The notes beneath the pieces were generated by a model. It ran no database searches, had not been told where the DNA came from, and saw nothing but the letters and a program-made list of their open reading frames with translations. A stretch of 64,000 bases of DNA from Pseudomonadales bacterium (GTDB taxonomy: Bacteria > Pseudomonadota > Gammaproteobacteria > Pseudomonadales > UBA5862), in the NCBI GenBank assembly GCA_024234215.1, contig JACKOQ010000003.1, positions 1-64,000 of the forward strand. The letters run 5' to 3'. Within the stretch, counting starts at the first letter, position 1. The number at the start of each line of letters is the position of its first letter. Positions 1 to 8,887 of the stretch are shown here, piece after piece. The position numbers and the translations under genes are program-made.

Positions 1-305
1 GTGATGACCGATCGGTCCGCCAGCGCCGGCAGCACCGTTGCGTGACGCATCGGCTGCGAGAAGACAAAGCGCTGCGGATTCTCATCGAATGCAGGGGTTG
101 CATCACCGCGGGTGAGCTGCCAGCCCACTGTGCTCTCGTCATCCACATCGGCCAACCGGCGGTAGGCGCAGCGCCACTGCGAACCGGCGTTCACCCATTG
201 CAACTGCATCGGACCGATCTGCCAACAGAGGCTCTCGCCGTCGGCAACTGCGAAATCCCCCCACCACTGCCTGGGCAGGTCATGCTCTTCAGCTTTCAAA
301 ACCAC
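1..305 (-). CDS. Hypothetical protein, 5' part only (runs off the window start)
   Basis: The minus strand stays open from just inside the end of the CorA gene to base 1, encoding about 100 residues. Start is GTG at 305 or, less overlapping, TTG at 299; both overlap the CorA stop, which suggests translational coupling. The peptide is soluble and tryptophan-rich, with a segment reading ESLCWQIGPMQLQW followed by WRCAYRRL. I recognise no domain. The composition looks like real coding sequence and the direction matches CorA and the antiporter upstream, so it is probably the third gene of that transcript. Function unknown; the C-terminus lies outside the window. Confidence 0.55.
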   Translation of the reverse strand, partial: MVLKAEEHDLPRQWWGDFAVADGESLCWQIGPMQLQWVNAGSQWRCAYRRLADVDDESTVGWQLTRGDATPAFDENPQRFVFSQPMRHATVLPALADRSVI

Positions 306-1372
306 CTCTTGCGCTTGAAGTAGAGCAACATTCCGCCGGTGATGGCGAGCATCACCAGCCACAGCACCGGGTAGCCGTAGCGCCAGCGCAGCTCGGGCAT
401 CGACCAGGGGCCCTCGCCCACCGAAAAGTTCATTCCATAGACACCGACGATGAAAGTGAGCGGAATGAACAGCGTGGCGATGATGGTCAGCACCTTCATC
501 ACTTCGCTCAATCGGTAATTGCTGCTCGACAGATAGAGCTCCAGCAGGCCTGAGGTCATCTCGCGGTAGGTCTCGAGCAGCTCCATGATCTGAATGATGT
601 GGTCATGGCAGTCGCGCATGAAACGCTGAGTCTCGCTCTGGAACCACTCCTCCTGCTCATGCAGCAGGCGGCCCACCAGCTCACGCTGTGGCCAGAGCGT
701 CTGTCGCAGCAGCAGCAGCTCACGGCGCAGCGCGTGCAGTTCGCGCAGGGTCTGCTGGCTCGGCAGGTGAATCACCTCCTCTTCGAGCCGTTCGATCCGC
801 TCGCTGAACCACTCCAGCAGCGGAAATCCCAGATCGATCAATGCGTCGATCAGACAGTAGAGCAGATGGTCGGCACCACGCTGGCGAATCTTGCCGATGG
901 CATGTTCGAGGCGTTCATGAACCGGACCGAATGGATCGGTCTCACCACTGACCACGCTGATCAGCAGATTCTCCTTCAGCAGCAGGCTCACCTGACCGAT
1001 GGTGATCGCTCCATCCATGATCAGCGGCTGCCGGAGAATCACGAACAGATAGCCGGGAAAGAGCTCCACCTTGGGCCGCTGCCCCTGGTTGAACATGTCC
1101 TCGACCGTCAGCGGATGCAACTGGAAACGCTCACCCAACTCGCGCAGCAGTGTGCCACTCACCGCACCATGAATGGCCAGCCAGCGCACCTGGTGCGGAT
1201 CATGGCTGCCGGGCTCGATTTCATCGAGTCGAATGCCCTCGCTCTTCTCGAAACGGTCGTCGTCATAGCAGATCAACCGGGAGTGCACCTCGGCGGCCAC
1301 GATGAACTCATCCTGGGGCAGGGTGCCGGGCGGCGTGCCGGGCGGGTGGTACTGTTTGTCGAAATAGTCCAT
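296..1372 (-). CDS. corA: CorA-family magnesium/cobalt transporter
   Basis: A 358-residue inner-membrane divalent cation channel of the CorA/MIT family. A large N-terminal cytoplasmic domain, with a long charged helical stretch before the membrane, is followed by two C-terminal TM helices. The first ends in the family signature YGMNF, which forms the ion-selectivity loop; the protein ends in a basic tail (KRKRWF). I chose ATG 1372, preceded by GAAGAG, over an upstream in-frame start that would run into the antiporter gene. It lies 11 bases behind the antiporter stop on the same strand, so the two probably share an mRNA. Substrate (Mg2+, Co2+, or Zn2+ as in ZntB-like members) cannot be settled from sequence alone. 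Confidence 0.9.
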   Translation of the reverse strand: MDYFDKQYHPPGTPPGTLPQDEFIVAAEVHSRLICYDDDRFEKSEGIRLDEIEPGSHDPHQVRWLAIHGAVSGTLLRELGERFQLHPLTVEDMFNQGQRPKVELFPGYLFVILRQPLIMDGAITIGQVSLLLKENLLISVVSGETDPFGPVHERLEHAIGKIRQRGADHLLYCLIDALIDLGFPLLEWFSERIERLEEEVIHLPSQQTLRELHALRRELLLLRQTLWPQRELVGRLLHEQEEWFQSETQRFMRDCHDHIIQIMELLETYREMTSGLLELYLSSSNYRLSEVMKVLTIIATLFIPLTFIVGVYGMNFSVGEGPWSMPELRWRYGYPVLWLVMLAITGGMLLYFKRKRWF

Positions 1373-1383
1373 CGGCCATCTCT

Positions 1384-2538
1384 TCAGAGTGGATCGGTGT
1401 GCCGCCGGATCAGCTGCACCCACAATGGACTCAGCAGCAGCGACAGCGCAATCACCGCGACCGCCAGTTGGTAGTTTGATTCGTCGATGATCTGTTGCTC
1501 CCGACCGAAGGCGGCGAGCACGAAACTGAATTCGCCAGCCTGAGCCAGCAGCGCGCCAGCATACAAACTCTGCTTGGCAGTGTCACCGAACAGCCGGAAC
1601 AGCAGTGCATTGATCGAGGTGTTGACGCCGAGCAGTGCCAGCACCAGCAGCAGAATCTGCCCGAGGTGCTCCAGCAACCGGTCCAGATCGACCAGCATGC
1701 CGATCGAAACGAAGAAAGCCGCCACGAACACCACCCGGAACGGCTCCAGATGGCGGTGCACCCAGTCGGCGTCGCGGCTGGCACCGATCAGCATTCCGGC
1801 CACAAAGGCCCCCAGCGCAGTGGAGAGGTTGAGCAACCCGGTCAGCAGCGCCAGGCCCAGTGCAAAGCTCAGGGCGGCGAACACCTGCATCTCCGGGTCA
1901 GCGCGAATCCAGCCCGGCAGCGGCACTTCGATTCGTGGTCTGACATAGAGCCAGCCAAGCAGCAACACCAGCAATACGCCGCCCACCAGCGTCAACAGCG
2001 GATCGAACCGCTGCAATCCGGCACCGGCCCCATAACGCAGGATGATCAGCATCGGCACGATGGCCAGGTCCTGAATCAGCAGAATACCGACCAGCCGGCG
2101 GCCCAGTCGGCTGTCGAGTTCACCGCTGTCGGCCAGCGTCTTCAGCACCACGGCGGTGCTGCTCAGCGTGATGATGAAGCTGAACAGCAGCACCTGGGTC
2201 AGACTCCAGCCGAGCCACAGACCCAGCGGCCAGATCAGCAGCAGCGCCGCCGCGCTTTGCAGCAGTGGACCGAACAGGGCGATGCGCCAGTGGGCGAAGA
2301 GTTGCCGGGGTGTTGCTTCGAGCCCGACGAAGAACAGCAGCAGCATCACGCCGATCTCGCCCATGCGCTCGGGAATCGCCGGCGCCGTCACCAGAGCGAA
2401 ACCATCCGGCCCGAGCATGACGCCTGCCAGCAGATAGCCGACCACATGCGGCTGCTTCAGCCGTTGTGAGGCCATCCCCACCAGCAGGATGCCAAGCACG
2501 GCGGCCACCAGCGCCAGCATGAAGGGATCGGAATGCAT
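1384..2538 (-). CDS. CPA2-family cation:proton antiporter (KefB/KefC-like membrane domain)
   Basis: A 384-residue polytopic membrane protein of the monovalent cation:proton antiporter-2 family, with about 12 hydrophobic segments. It starts with the typical HVVGYLLAGVMLGP stretch and carries GLEATPRQL in the next loop. The length matches the Na_H_Exchanger domain alone: there is no C-terminal Rossmann/TrkA-N domain, so control by glutathione adducts or NAD(H), as in KefB/KefC, is not expected. ATG 2538 is preferred because the 64 residues upstream are low-complexity and non-homologous. It is followed 11 bases later by corA. K+ or Na+ export coupled to H+ is inferred from the family. Confidence 0.85.
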   Translation of the reverse strand: MHSDPFMLALVAAVLGILLVGMASQRLKQPHVVGYLLAGVMLGPDGFALVTAPAIPERMGEIGVMLLLFFVGLEATPRQLFAHWRIALFGPLLQSAAALLLIWPLGLWLGWSLTQVLLFSFIITLSSTAVVLKTLADSGELDSRLGRRLVGILLIQDLAIVPMLIILRYGAGAGLQRFDPLLTLVGGVLLVLLLGWLYVRPRIEVPLPGWIRADPEMQVFAALSFALGLALLTGLLNLSTALGAFVAGMLIGASRDADWVHRHLEPFRVVFVAAFFVSIGMLVDLDRLLEHLGQILLLVLALLGVNTSINALLFRLFGDTAKQSLYAGALLAQAGEFSFVLAAFGREQQIIDESNYQLAVAVIALSLLLSPLWVQLIRRHTDPL

Positions 2539-2772
2539 GGTCTGCTCTACAGGCTTATTCAGTGCCGAAAGATGGGCAAATTTTGAAACTCGCGCTATTT
2601 TAGCCCGCACCGCATCGAAACGAGGGGGCCGGATGCGCAACAGACGACAGAGGGACTCTCGATGCAGCAACCACCATCCAGCGCTTCTTACCCGACACGC
2701 ATCAGACCATGCGACACCTGCACCGTTCATGCGAAGCCCTTTCCGATTCAGTCAGCAGAGGAAGATCGGCCG

Positions 2773-3225
2773 GTGAAACATGAAAACGGCGGCAACTGCC
2801 TCATCGAGGTGGGCTGGCGCGAGTGGATCGCCCTGCCCCAACTGGGCATCGACCGCATCAAGGCCAAGGTCGACACCGGCGCCCGCACCTCGGCACTGCG
2901 CGCCTCGGCCATCGAACCCTACCCGCAACGCGGCGCCAACCGGGTCCGCTTCACCGTCCATCCGTCACAGGTCGATCGACAGATCGAACGGCAGTGCGAT
3001 GCCGAGGTGGTGGACCGGCGCTGGGTCAGCGACTCCGGCGGCCATCGCGAACTGCGCTATGTGATCGTCACCGAACTGCTGATTCCCGAGCGACGCTGGT
3101 CGATCGAAGTCACGCTGACCGCCCGGCCGGGCATGCGCTTCTGCATGTTGCTGGGGCGCACCGCGATCGTCGATCGGTTCACGGTCGATCCGGCACGCTC
3201 CTATCTGCTCGGTCGCGGCGGCTGA
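2773..3225 (+). CDS. Retropepsin-like protein of the RimK-associated PF05618 family
   Basis: A 150-residue protein with the aspartic-protease-like signature KVDTGARTSAL near residues 33-43 and a C-terminal LLGRTAI element. This is the arrangement of the 'ATP-dependent zinc protease' family now regarded as retropepsin-like. GTG 2773 is chosen because GAGGAAG sits about 9 bases upstream; an in-frame ATG at 2662 would add a non-homologous leader. The gene is followed 20 bases later by rimK. In pseudomonads a related small protein (RimB) acts with RimK in S6 modification control, so a role as protease or regulator of glutamylated ribosomal protein S6 is likely but inferred. The region 2540-2772 should hold divergent promoters for this gene and the antiporter. 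Confidence 0.8.
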   Translation: MKHENGGNCLIEVGWREWIALPQLGIDRIKAKVDTGARTSALRASAIEPYPQRGANRVRFTVHPSQVDRQIERQCDAEVVDRRWVSDSGGHRELRYVIVTELLIPERRWSIEVTLTARPGMRFCMLLGRTAIVDRFTVDPARSYLLGRGG

Positions 3226-3245
3226 CCTCCCGCAAGGCAACGCTG

Positions 3246-4151
3246 ATGAAAATCGCCATACTCTCCCGCAACCGCACGCTCTATTCGACACGCCGACTGG
3301 TGGAGGCCGCCCAGCAGCGTGGACATGAGGTGCGGGTGCTCGATGTGCTGCGCTGCTACATGAACATCACCTCGCTGCGCCCGAGCATCCACTACAAGGC
3401 CGAGGCGCTGGAGGGCTTCGATGCGGTGATCCCGCGAATCGGCGCTTCGGTCACCTTCTATGGTGCAGCCGTGCTGCGGCAATTCGAGGTGATGGGGGTC
3501 TATCCGCTCAACGAATCGGTGGCCATCAGCCGCGCACGCGACAAGCTGCGTTCTCTGCAACTGCTGGCACGCGAAGGGGTGGGGCTGCCAGTGACCGGTT
3601 TCGCCCACTCACCGGACGACATTCACGATCTGCTCGACGAAGTGGGCGGTGCACCACTGATCATCAAGCTGCTCGAAGGAACCCAAGGCATCGGGGTGGT
3701 GCTGGCCGAGACCCAGCAGACCGCCGAAAGCCTGATCCAGGCTTTCATGGGGCTGAAGACCGACATTCTGGTGCAGGAGTACATCGCCGAGGCCGAAGGG
3801 GCCGACATTCGCTGCTTCGTGATCGGCGACGAGGTGGTGGCGGCCATCAAGCGACAGGCCAAACCGGGCGAGTTCCGCTCCAACCTGCACCGCGGCGGCC
3901 GTGCCACCCTGGTCGAGTTGACCGACGAAGAGCGCGCCCTGGCAATCAGGTCGGCGCGGATCATCGGCCTCAACACCTGCGGTGTGGACATTCTGCGTGC
4001 CCGGCGTGGCCCGCTGGTGATGGAGGTGAACGCCTCTCCCGGTCTCGAAGGGATAGAGCAGGCCACCGGGCTCGACATCGCCGGCATGATGATCGGCTTC
4101 GTCGAACGGCATGCCCGGCCCCACCGGACCGGGACCCAGGGTCAGGGATAG
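3246..4151 (+). CDS. rimK: RimK, ATP-grasp ligase adding glutamate to ribosomal protein S6
   Basis: 301 residues, almost exactly the length of E. coli RimK. It opens with MKIAILSRN, has the pre-ATP-grasp domain in the first ~95 residues and an ATP-grasp fold after it: IIKLLEGTQGIGV for ATP binding, QEYI, and the metal-binding VMEVNASPG near the C-terminus. It ligates L-glutamate to the C-terminus of ribosomal protein S6. ATG 3246 is the only start that fits the family; the reading frame is open much further upstream but that part overlaps the PF05618 gene in another frame. The two genes form a short operon. A weak hairpin follows the stop. Confidence 0.95.
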   Translation: MKIAILSRNRTLYSTRRLVEAAQQRGHEVRVLDVLRCYMNITSLRPSIHYKAEALEGFDAVIPRIGASVTFYGAAVLRQFEVMGVYPLNESVAISRARDKLRSLQLLAREGVGLPVTGFAHSPDDIHDLLDEVGGAPLIIKLLEGTQGIGVVLAETQQTAESLIQAFMGLKTDILVQEYIAEAEGADIRCFVIGDEVVAAIKRQAKPGEFRSNLHRGGRATLVELTDEERALAIRSARIIGLNTCGVDILRARRGPLVMEVNASPGLEGIEQATGLDIAGMMIGFVERHARPHRTGTQGQG

Positions 4152-4182
4152 CGCACCGCCCTCCCCGACCCTGCCATTTTCC
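4137..4182. terminator. Possible bidirectional terminator between rimK and the reductase
   Basis: CAGGGTC (4137-4143) and GACCCTG (4167-4173) form a perfect 7-bp inverted repeat spanning the rimK stop, followed by CCATTTTCC. The two genes converge here, where a terminator is expected. The loop is long and the T-tract is short, so this is weak. Confidence 0.35.
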
Positions 4183-4183
4183 T

Positions 4184-5239
4184 TTACTGGGCCGGCGTCT
4201 CGCTGTCGCCACCACGCACCCCGAGCCGCTCCTGCAGCGCCGGGCTGGTGGTGGTGTACTGCAGGTGCACCTTCTTGCCGGGCTGCAACCGCTCCTTGAT
4301 CGCAAAGGCAGCCAGCGCGGTCTCGTGAAAGCCGCTCAGAATCAGCTTTTTCTTGCCCGGATAGCTGTTGATGTCACCCACCGCGAAGATGCCCGGCACA
4401 TTGGTCTGGAACTTTTCGGTGTCGACCACCACCTGCTTGCGGACGATCTCCAGCCCCCACTCCCCGATCGGGCCCAGATTCGGGGTCAGCCCCAGCAGTG
4501 CCAGAATGTGGTCACACTCGATCCACTCCGGCTCGCCCTGCCCACTTTTGAGCGCCACCCGCTTCAGCTGGGTGCCATCGGCCTCGAAATCGGCCACCAC
4601 CGCCACCTTGAAATTCATCTTGCCGGCCGCGCAGAGTTCATGCATCTGATTGACCGAGTTGGGCTGGGCGCGAAACTCGTTGCGACGGTGAATCAACGTC
4701 AGCGACTGCGCCTGGTCGCAAAGGCTCAGGGTCCAGTCGAGCGCCGAATCGCCACCGCCGACCACCAGCAGCCGCTTGCCATGGTGCCGGGCAGGATCCT
4801 TCACCCGATAGAAAAGCGAATGGTCGAGCAGCCGGTCGATGCCAGGCACCTCGACCTGCACCGGCTGGAACGAGCCGACCCCACCGGCGATGATCACATT
4901 GCCGGCGATGAACTGGGTGCCAGCGCTGGTGCCGACATCGAAACGGCCATCCTCACGCTGTTGCACCTTGTTGACCTCCTGCCCCAAATGGAAGGTCGGC
5001 GAAAAGGGTCTGATCTGCTCCATCAGCCGGTCGATCAACTCCTGGGCGCCACAGATCGGCAGCGCCGGAATGTCATAGATCGGCTTGTCGGGGTAGAGCT
5101 CCGAGCACTGTCCACCCACCTGGGGCAGCGATTCGATGACATGAGCACGGATATCCAGCAGACCGAGTTCAAACACCTGAAACAGACCGACGGGACCGGC
5201 ACCAACGATCACGGCATCGGTTTCAATGGGAGACGACAT
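4184..5239 (-). CDS. Thioredoxin-reductase-like ferredoxin/flavodoxin-NADP+ reductase
   Basis: A 351-residue two-dinucleotide-binding flavoprotein. The FAD site is VIVGAGPVGLF near the N-terminus, then GGQCSELYPDKPIYDIP, and the NADP-binding site is VVGGGDSALDW. The redox CxxC of true thioredoxin reductases is absent, which places it with the TrxR-like ferredoxin-NADP reductases (YumC type). It should shuttle electrons between NADPH and ferredoxin or flavodoxin. ATG 5239 is preferred over TTG 5245 because GGAGG (5250-5254) lies 10 bases upstream. It is single, converges with rimK and diverges from the moxR operon. Confidence 0.85.
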   Translation of the reverse strand: MSSPIETDAVIVGAGPVGLFQVFELGLLDIRAHVIESLPQVGGQCSELYPDKPIYDIPALPICGAQELIDRLMEQIRPFSPTFHLGQEVNKVQQREDGRFDVGTSAGTQFIAGNVIIAGGVGSFQPVQVEVPGIDRLLDHSLFYRVKDPARHHGKRLLVVGGGDSALDWTLSLCDQAQSLTLIHRRNEFRAQPNSVNQMHELCAAGKMNFKVAVVADFEADGTQLKRVALKSGQGEPEWIECDHILALLGLTPNLGPIGEWGLEIVRKQVVVDTEKFQTNVPGIFAVGDINSYPGKKKLILSGFHETALAAFAIKERLQPGKKVHLQYTTTSPALQERLGVRGGDSETPAQ

Positions 5240-5413
5240 CGACAAACTACCTCCTGAACAGGGCGCGAGTGCGCCTTGGGTTAATGCAGGGCGTCAGTAT
5301 GGAGAATTGCCACCGTGATTCAACACTCCGGCATATTGATCCGGCTCAATGATCTGCTTTAAAGTCGAAAAGTTAATAGCTATCCACCTGCACAACGAAC
5401 GGGAACATCGCCC

Positions 5414-6262
5414 ATGAATTTCGAAGGCACCCAATCCTACGTCGCCACCAAGGATCTGCAGATGGCGGTCAACGCCGCCATCCGGCTGCAACGCCCACTG
5501 CTGATCAAGGGTGAACCCGGTACCGGCAAGACCATGCTGGCCGAAGAGGTGGCTGAGGCACTCAAGCTGCCGATCATCAAATGGCACATCAAATCGACCA
5601 CCAAGGCGCAGCAGGGGCTCTATGAATACGACGCCGTGTCGCGGCTGCGCGACTCGCAACTGGGTGAGGCGCGGGTGCATGACATCTCCAACTACATCGT
5701 CAAGGGCAAGCTGTGGGAGGCGTTCGACGCCGACCAGCAGGTGGTGCTGCTGATCGATGAGATCGACAAGGCCGACATCGAATTTCCCAATGACCTGCTG
5801 CTCGAACTCGACCGGATGGAGTTCTACGTCTACGAGACCCAGCAGCGGGTGGTGGCACGCAGGCGGCCGATCGTGATCATCACCAGCAACAACGAAAAAG
5901 AGCTGCCCGACGCCTTTCTGCGCCGCTGCTTCTTCCACTACATCTCCTTCCCCGACCGTGAAACGATGATCCAGATCGTCAAGGTGCACTACCCGGAGAT
6001 CAAGCAGGAGTTGGTGAAAGAGGCCCTGGAAATTTTCTTCGATGTGCGCACCGTGCCTGGACTGAAGAAAAAACCCTCGACCTCCGAACTGATCGACTGG
6101 CTCAAGCTGCTGATGGCCGACGACATGCCCGAGGAGGTGCTGAAGAACAAGGATGCCGCCAAGGCCATCCCGCCGCTCTATGGTGCACTGGTCAAGAATG
6201 AGCAGGATGTGCACCTGCTCGAACGGCTGGCCTTCATGCACCGTCGCCAGAGCCGGGGCTGA
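5414..6262 (+). CDS. MoxR-family AAA+ ATPase
   Basis: 282 residues. Walker A is GEPGTGKT (33-40), Walker B LLIDEID (112-118), and sensor-1 region IITSNNEKELPDAFLRR follows. MoxR ATPases act as chaperones that insert cofactors or remodel partners, nearly always with a VWA-domain protein encoded next door, as here (gap of 3 bases to a VWA gene). The subgroup resembles the ATPases paired with CoxE-type proteins, but no CO dehydrogenase or other obvious client gene is in the window. A 174-base divergent region upstream should carry its promoter. Confidence 0.9.
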   Translation: MNFEGTQSYVATKDLQMAVNAAIRLQRPLLIKGEPGTGKTMLAEEVAEALKLPIIKWHIKSTTKAQQGLYEYDAVSRLRDSQLGEARVHDISNYIVKGKLWEAFDADQQVVLLIDEIDKADIEFPNDLLLELDRMEFYVYETQQRVVARRRPIVIITSNNEKELPDAFLRRCFFHYISFPDRETMIQIVKVHYPEIKQELVKEALEIFFDVRTVPGLKKKPSTSELIDWLKLLMADDMPEEVLKNKDAAKAIPPLYGALVKNEQDVHLLERLAFMHRRQSRG

Positions 6263-6265
6263 GCC

Positions 6266-7444
6266 GTGCTCATCGACTTCTTCATGGCCTTGAAGCGCAG
6301 CAACATTCCAGTGTCGCTGCGCGAATACATGGATCTGCTCGAAGCGATGAGCGCCCGGCTGGTCTATGGCGATCTCGATGAATTCTACTACCTGAGCCGT
6401 GCGATCATGGTGAAGGACGAGACCCATTTCGACCGTTTCGATGTCGCCTTCGGCCGCTACTTCAAGGGGCTCGAAACCCTCGAGGGCATCATCGCCGCGT
6501 TCATTCCCGAAGAGTGGCTGCGCAAGGCCTTCGAGGAGTCGCTGACCCCCGAGGAGCGGGCGAAGATCGAGTCGCTCGGCGGACTGGAAAAACTGATCGA
6601 GGAGTTCAAGAAGCGACTCGAAGAGCAGAAGGAGCGGCATGAGGGGGGCAACAAGTGGATCGGCACCGGCGGCACCTCGCCGTTCGGCGCCCAGGGCTAC
6701 AACCCGGAAGGAATTCGCATCGGCCAGGATGGAAACCGCAACTTCCGCGCCGCCAAGGTGTGGGAGACCCGTCAGTTCAAGGATCTGGACGACACCGTCG
6801 AACTGGGCACCCGCGACATCAAGATGGCGCTGCGCCGGCTGCGCAGGTTCGCCCGCAGCGGTGCCGAAGTGGAGCTCGATCTCGATGAGACCATCGATGC
6901 CACCGCCAAGCGTGGCGGCCTGCTCGACCTCAAGTTCGTTCCCGAACGGCACAACGCGGTCAAGGTGCTGATCTTCTTCGACGTCGGCGGCTCCATGGAT
7001 CCCTACGTGCGAATCTGCGAAGGGCTGTTCTCGGCGGTACGCACCGAGTTCAAACATCTGGAGTATTTCTACTTCCACAACTTCATCTATGAATCGGTGT
7101 GGAAGAGCAACACCCGGCGGATGCATGAGCGCACCGCCACCTGGGATCTGCTGCACAAGTTCTCGTCAGACTACAAGGTGATTTTCGTCGGTGATGCCGC
7201 CATGGCCCCCTACGAGATCACCAACATCGGCGGCAGCATCGAACACAACAACGAGGAGTCCGGCGCCACCTGGATGCAACGCGTCGTCGAGACCTACGAG
7301 CGGGTGATCTGGCTCAACCCACAGGCGCAGGACACCTGGGATTACTCCAACAGCGTGCAGATGGTCAATCAACTGCTCGATGGGCGGATGTTTCCGCTCA
7401 CGCTGCGCGGGCTTGACGAAGGGGTCTCCTACCTCGGCAAGTAG
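6266..7444 (+). CDS. VWA-domain protein (CoxE-like), partner of the MoxR ATPase
   Basis: 392 residues starting at GTG 6266, three bases after the MoxR stop. A charged helical stretch with many E and K residues lies near 90-125. The C-terminal half is a von Willebrand A domain whose metal site reads DVGGSMD (239-245); the first serine of the DxSxS consensus is glycine, a variant I remember as common in this CoxE-like subfamily. It probably acts as the adaptor or substrate-recognition subunit of the MoxR ATPase. The client is unknown; the closest downstream genes are two STAS-like proteins on the opposite strand. Confidence 0.85.
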   Translation: MLIDFFMALKRSNIPVSLREYMDLLEAMSARLVYGDLDEFYYLSRAIMVKDETHFDRFDVAFGRYFKGLETLEGIIAAFIPEEWLRKAFEESLTPEERAKIESLGGLEKLIEEFKKRLEEQKERHEGGNKWIGTGGTSPFGAQGYNPEGIRIGQDGNRNFRAAKVWETRQFKDLDDTVELGTRDIKMALRRLRRFARSGAEVELDLDETIDATAKRGGLLDLKFVPERHNAVKVLIFFDVGGSMDPYVRICEGLFSAVRTEFKHLEYFYFHNFIYESVWKSNTRRMHERTATWDLLHKFSSDYKVIFVGDAAMAPYEITNIGGSIEHNNEESGATWMQRVVETYERVIWLNPQAQDTWDYSNSVQMVNQLLDGRMFPLTLRGLDEGVSYLGK

Positions 7445-7490
7445 CTGATCCGGCCGATGTGCGTCTGCACCAGTATTGGGTGGTTGCCGT

Positions 7491-7874
7491 TCAATCGGCC
7501 TGCAGATCGAGCCAGCGCAGCGCCTCGTCGAGGCTGTCGGTCACCATCACATTCAACCCCCGATTGATCGCGACCGTTTCTCCAAAACGGCCAGGATCCA
7601 GCCGATTTGCGGCGCCGACATAGGCAATGCGGGCCCGGTTTGAAGCGAACGGCAGTTTGCTCGACTCATCGGCAGCAAACTCTATCCAAGAGAAACGCTC
7701 GGCCAGCGTCCGCGCACCCACCACCTGTCGACAGTCAAGCAGACATTTCGAGCTTGAATGCTCGACCAGCGCAGCGATGATGGCCAGACTCATTGCCTTC
7801 ATGCCGGCAACTGAAAACTCTCCAACTGCCCTGACATGCAGGTAATGCTCTTTCGGGGTGATCTCTACTTTCAT
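7491..7874 (-). CDS. SpoIIAA/STAS-like protein, second of a tandem pair
   Basis: 127 residues with a STAS/SpoIIAA-like layout: an N-terminal strand (MKVEITPKEHYLHVRAVGEFS), a helix, a central strand CLLDCRQV and a C-terminal segment LDPGRFGETVAINRG...TDSLDEALRWL. It is clearly a paralogue of the gene directly upstream (7871-8260) and overlaps it by ATGA, so the two are translationally coupled. Small cytosolic proteins of this fold bind lipids, nucleotides or partner proteins; no phosphorylatable serine of the SpoIIAA type is evident. Function unknown. Confidence 0.7.
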   Translation of the reverse strand: MKVEITPKEHYLHVRAVGEFSVAGMKAMSLAIIAALVEHSSSKCLLDCRQVVGARTLAERFSWIEFAADESSKLPFASNRARIAYVGAANRLDPGRFGETVAINRGLNVMVTDSLDEALRWLDLQAD

Positions 7875-8260
7875 GCGCTTCCTGTTTCGACACCCAGCCA
7901 GCGCAATGCCTCGTCGAGACTGTCGGTCGCCACGACGTTCACGCCCCGGTTGACGGCCACGGTTTCACCAAAGCGCCCTGGATCGAGAAAAGGCTCCGAA
8001 GCGACAAAGGCAAATCGGGTCTGGCGCTGGATCGCTGGCAAGTCTTCGATCAGTCGCGCGGTGAACCTTGGCCATTCGAACCGCTCGTTCAGGGTTGGCG
8101 AGCCGGTCACCTGGCTACAATCGATCAGGCAGCTCGCCCGCGGATGTTGCTGGAGTGCGGCAAACATCGCCCGGCTCATGGCGTTCATCTCATCGAGCGA
8201 ATAGTGTCCGCTCGCCCTGACATGCAGAAATTTTTCTTTCAGAACGATTTCAACATCCAT
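7871..8260 (-). CDS. SpoIIAA/STAS-like protein, first of a tandem pair
   Basis: 129 residues, MDVEIVLKEKFLHVRASGHYS at the N-terminus, CLIDCSQVTGSPTL in the middle and LDPGRFGETVAVNRG...TDSLDEALRWLG at the end. The same blocks occur in the downstream paralogue, so the pair arose by tandem duplication and has since diverged. The genes overlap by 4 bases. The HNH nuclease gene ends 39 bases upstream on the same strand, so the three could share a transcript. Role unknown. Confidence 0.7.
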   Translation of the reverse strand: MDVEIVLKEKFLHVRASGHYSLDEMNAMSRAMFAALQQHPRASCLIDCSQVTGSPTLNERFEWPRFTARLIEDLPAIQRQTRFAFVASEPFLDPGRFGETVAVNRGVNVVATDSLDEALRWLGVETGSA

Positions 8261-8299
8261 TTTTGAAAACGACTCCGCCCAAAGATCACCCGGGGTTGA

Positions 8300-8887
8300 T
8301 CAGGCAAAGCGGCAGTGCGGTGAAAACTGCCGGCGCAGAAATTCCATCTGGTCACCACGTACCCGGCCGCTGTTCTCGAGTGCCAGATATTCTGCCCAGT
8401 TGGGGCGATAGGGCAGCGCCAGCAGCTCCATGCGCGCCTCATGCAGCAGACGATCGCCCTTGCCCTGATTGCAACTGCGGCAGGCGGTGACCACGTTGGT
8501 CCACTCATCCCGTCCGCCGCGGGACGTCGGCACCAGGTGATCGCGGGTCAGCAGCCGATCGGAGAGCGACTTGCCGCAGTAGAGACAGAGATTCTGGTCG
8601 CGCCGGAACAGTCCACGGTTGGTCAGCGGCGGTTCATATTGGCATGGATCGTGGATTTTGCCGCGGCAGGCGATGATGCTGTGCAGTTCGAGGCGACTGC
8701 GGCGCTGGCTCAGGCGCGAGATTCCACCGCGCAGGGTGCAGACCACCTCGCCCAGCGTCCAGCCCACCAGATCACGGGCATACAATGAGACCGCCTCCTG
8801 CCAAGTCAGCCATTCGATCGGCTGCCCGGCCAGATTCAGCCGCAGAATTCGCTCACCCGACAGGACTGGCGATGACGATTGGGCCAA
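8300..8887 (-). CDS. HNH endonuclease family protein
   Basis: About 195 residues. The C-terminal half has the zinc-bound HNH fold: LCLYCGK (first CxxC), TRDHLVPTSRGG (HNH histidine), WTNVVTACRSCNQGKG (second CxxC with Asn). The N-terminal half, beginning RILRLNLAGQPIEWLTWQEAV, is the conserved extension of the chromosomal RecF-independent HNH group widespread in proteobacteria. The frame is open to GTG 8959, but TTG 8887 is favoured because AGGAGGAGG sits immediately upstream and homology begins just after it. These orphan HNH proteins are chromosomal and of unknown physiological role. Confidence 0.8.
   Translation of the reverse strand: MAQSSSPVLSGERILRLNLAGQPIEWLTWQEAVSLYARDLVGWTLGEVVCTLRGGISRLSQRRSRLELHSIIACRGKIHDPCQYEPPLTNRGLFRRDQNLCLYCGKSLSDRLLTRDHLVPTSRGGRDEWTNVVTACRSCNQGKGDRLLHEARMELLALPYRPNWAEYLALENSGRVRGDQMEFLRRQFSPHCRFA

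Noticed and set aside
5294..7156. A 620-residue minus-strand open frame opposite the MoxR and VWA genes
   Set aside because: It is the antisense shadow of two strong genes in GC-rich DNA; the translation is low-complexity (rich in H, D, L, Q) with no domain.
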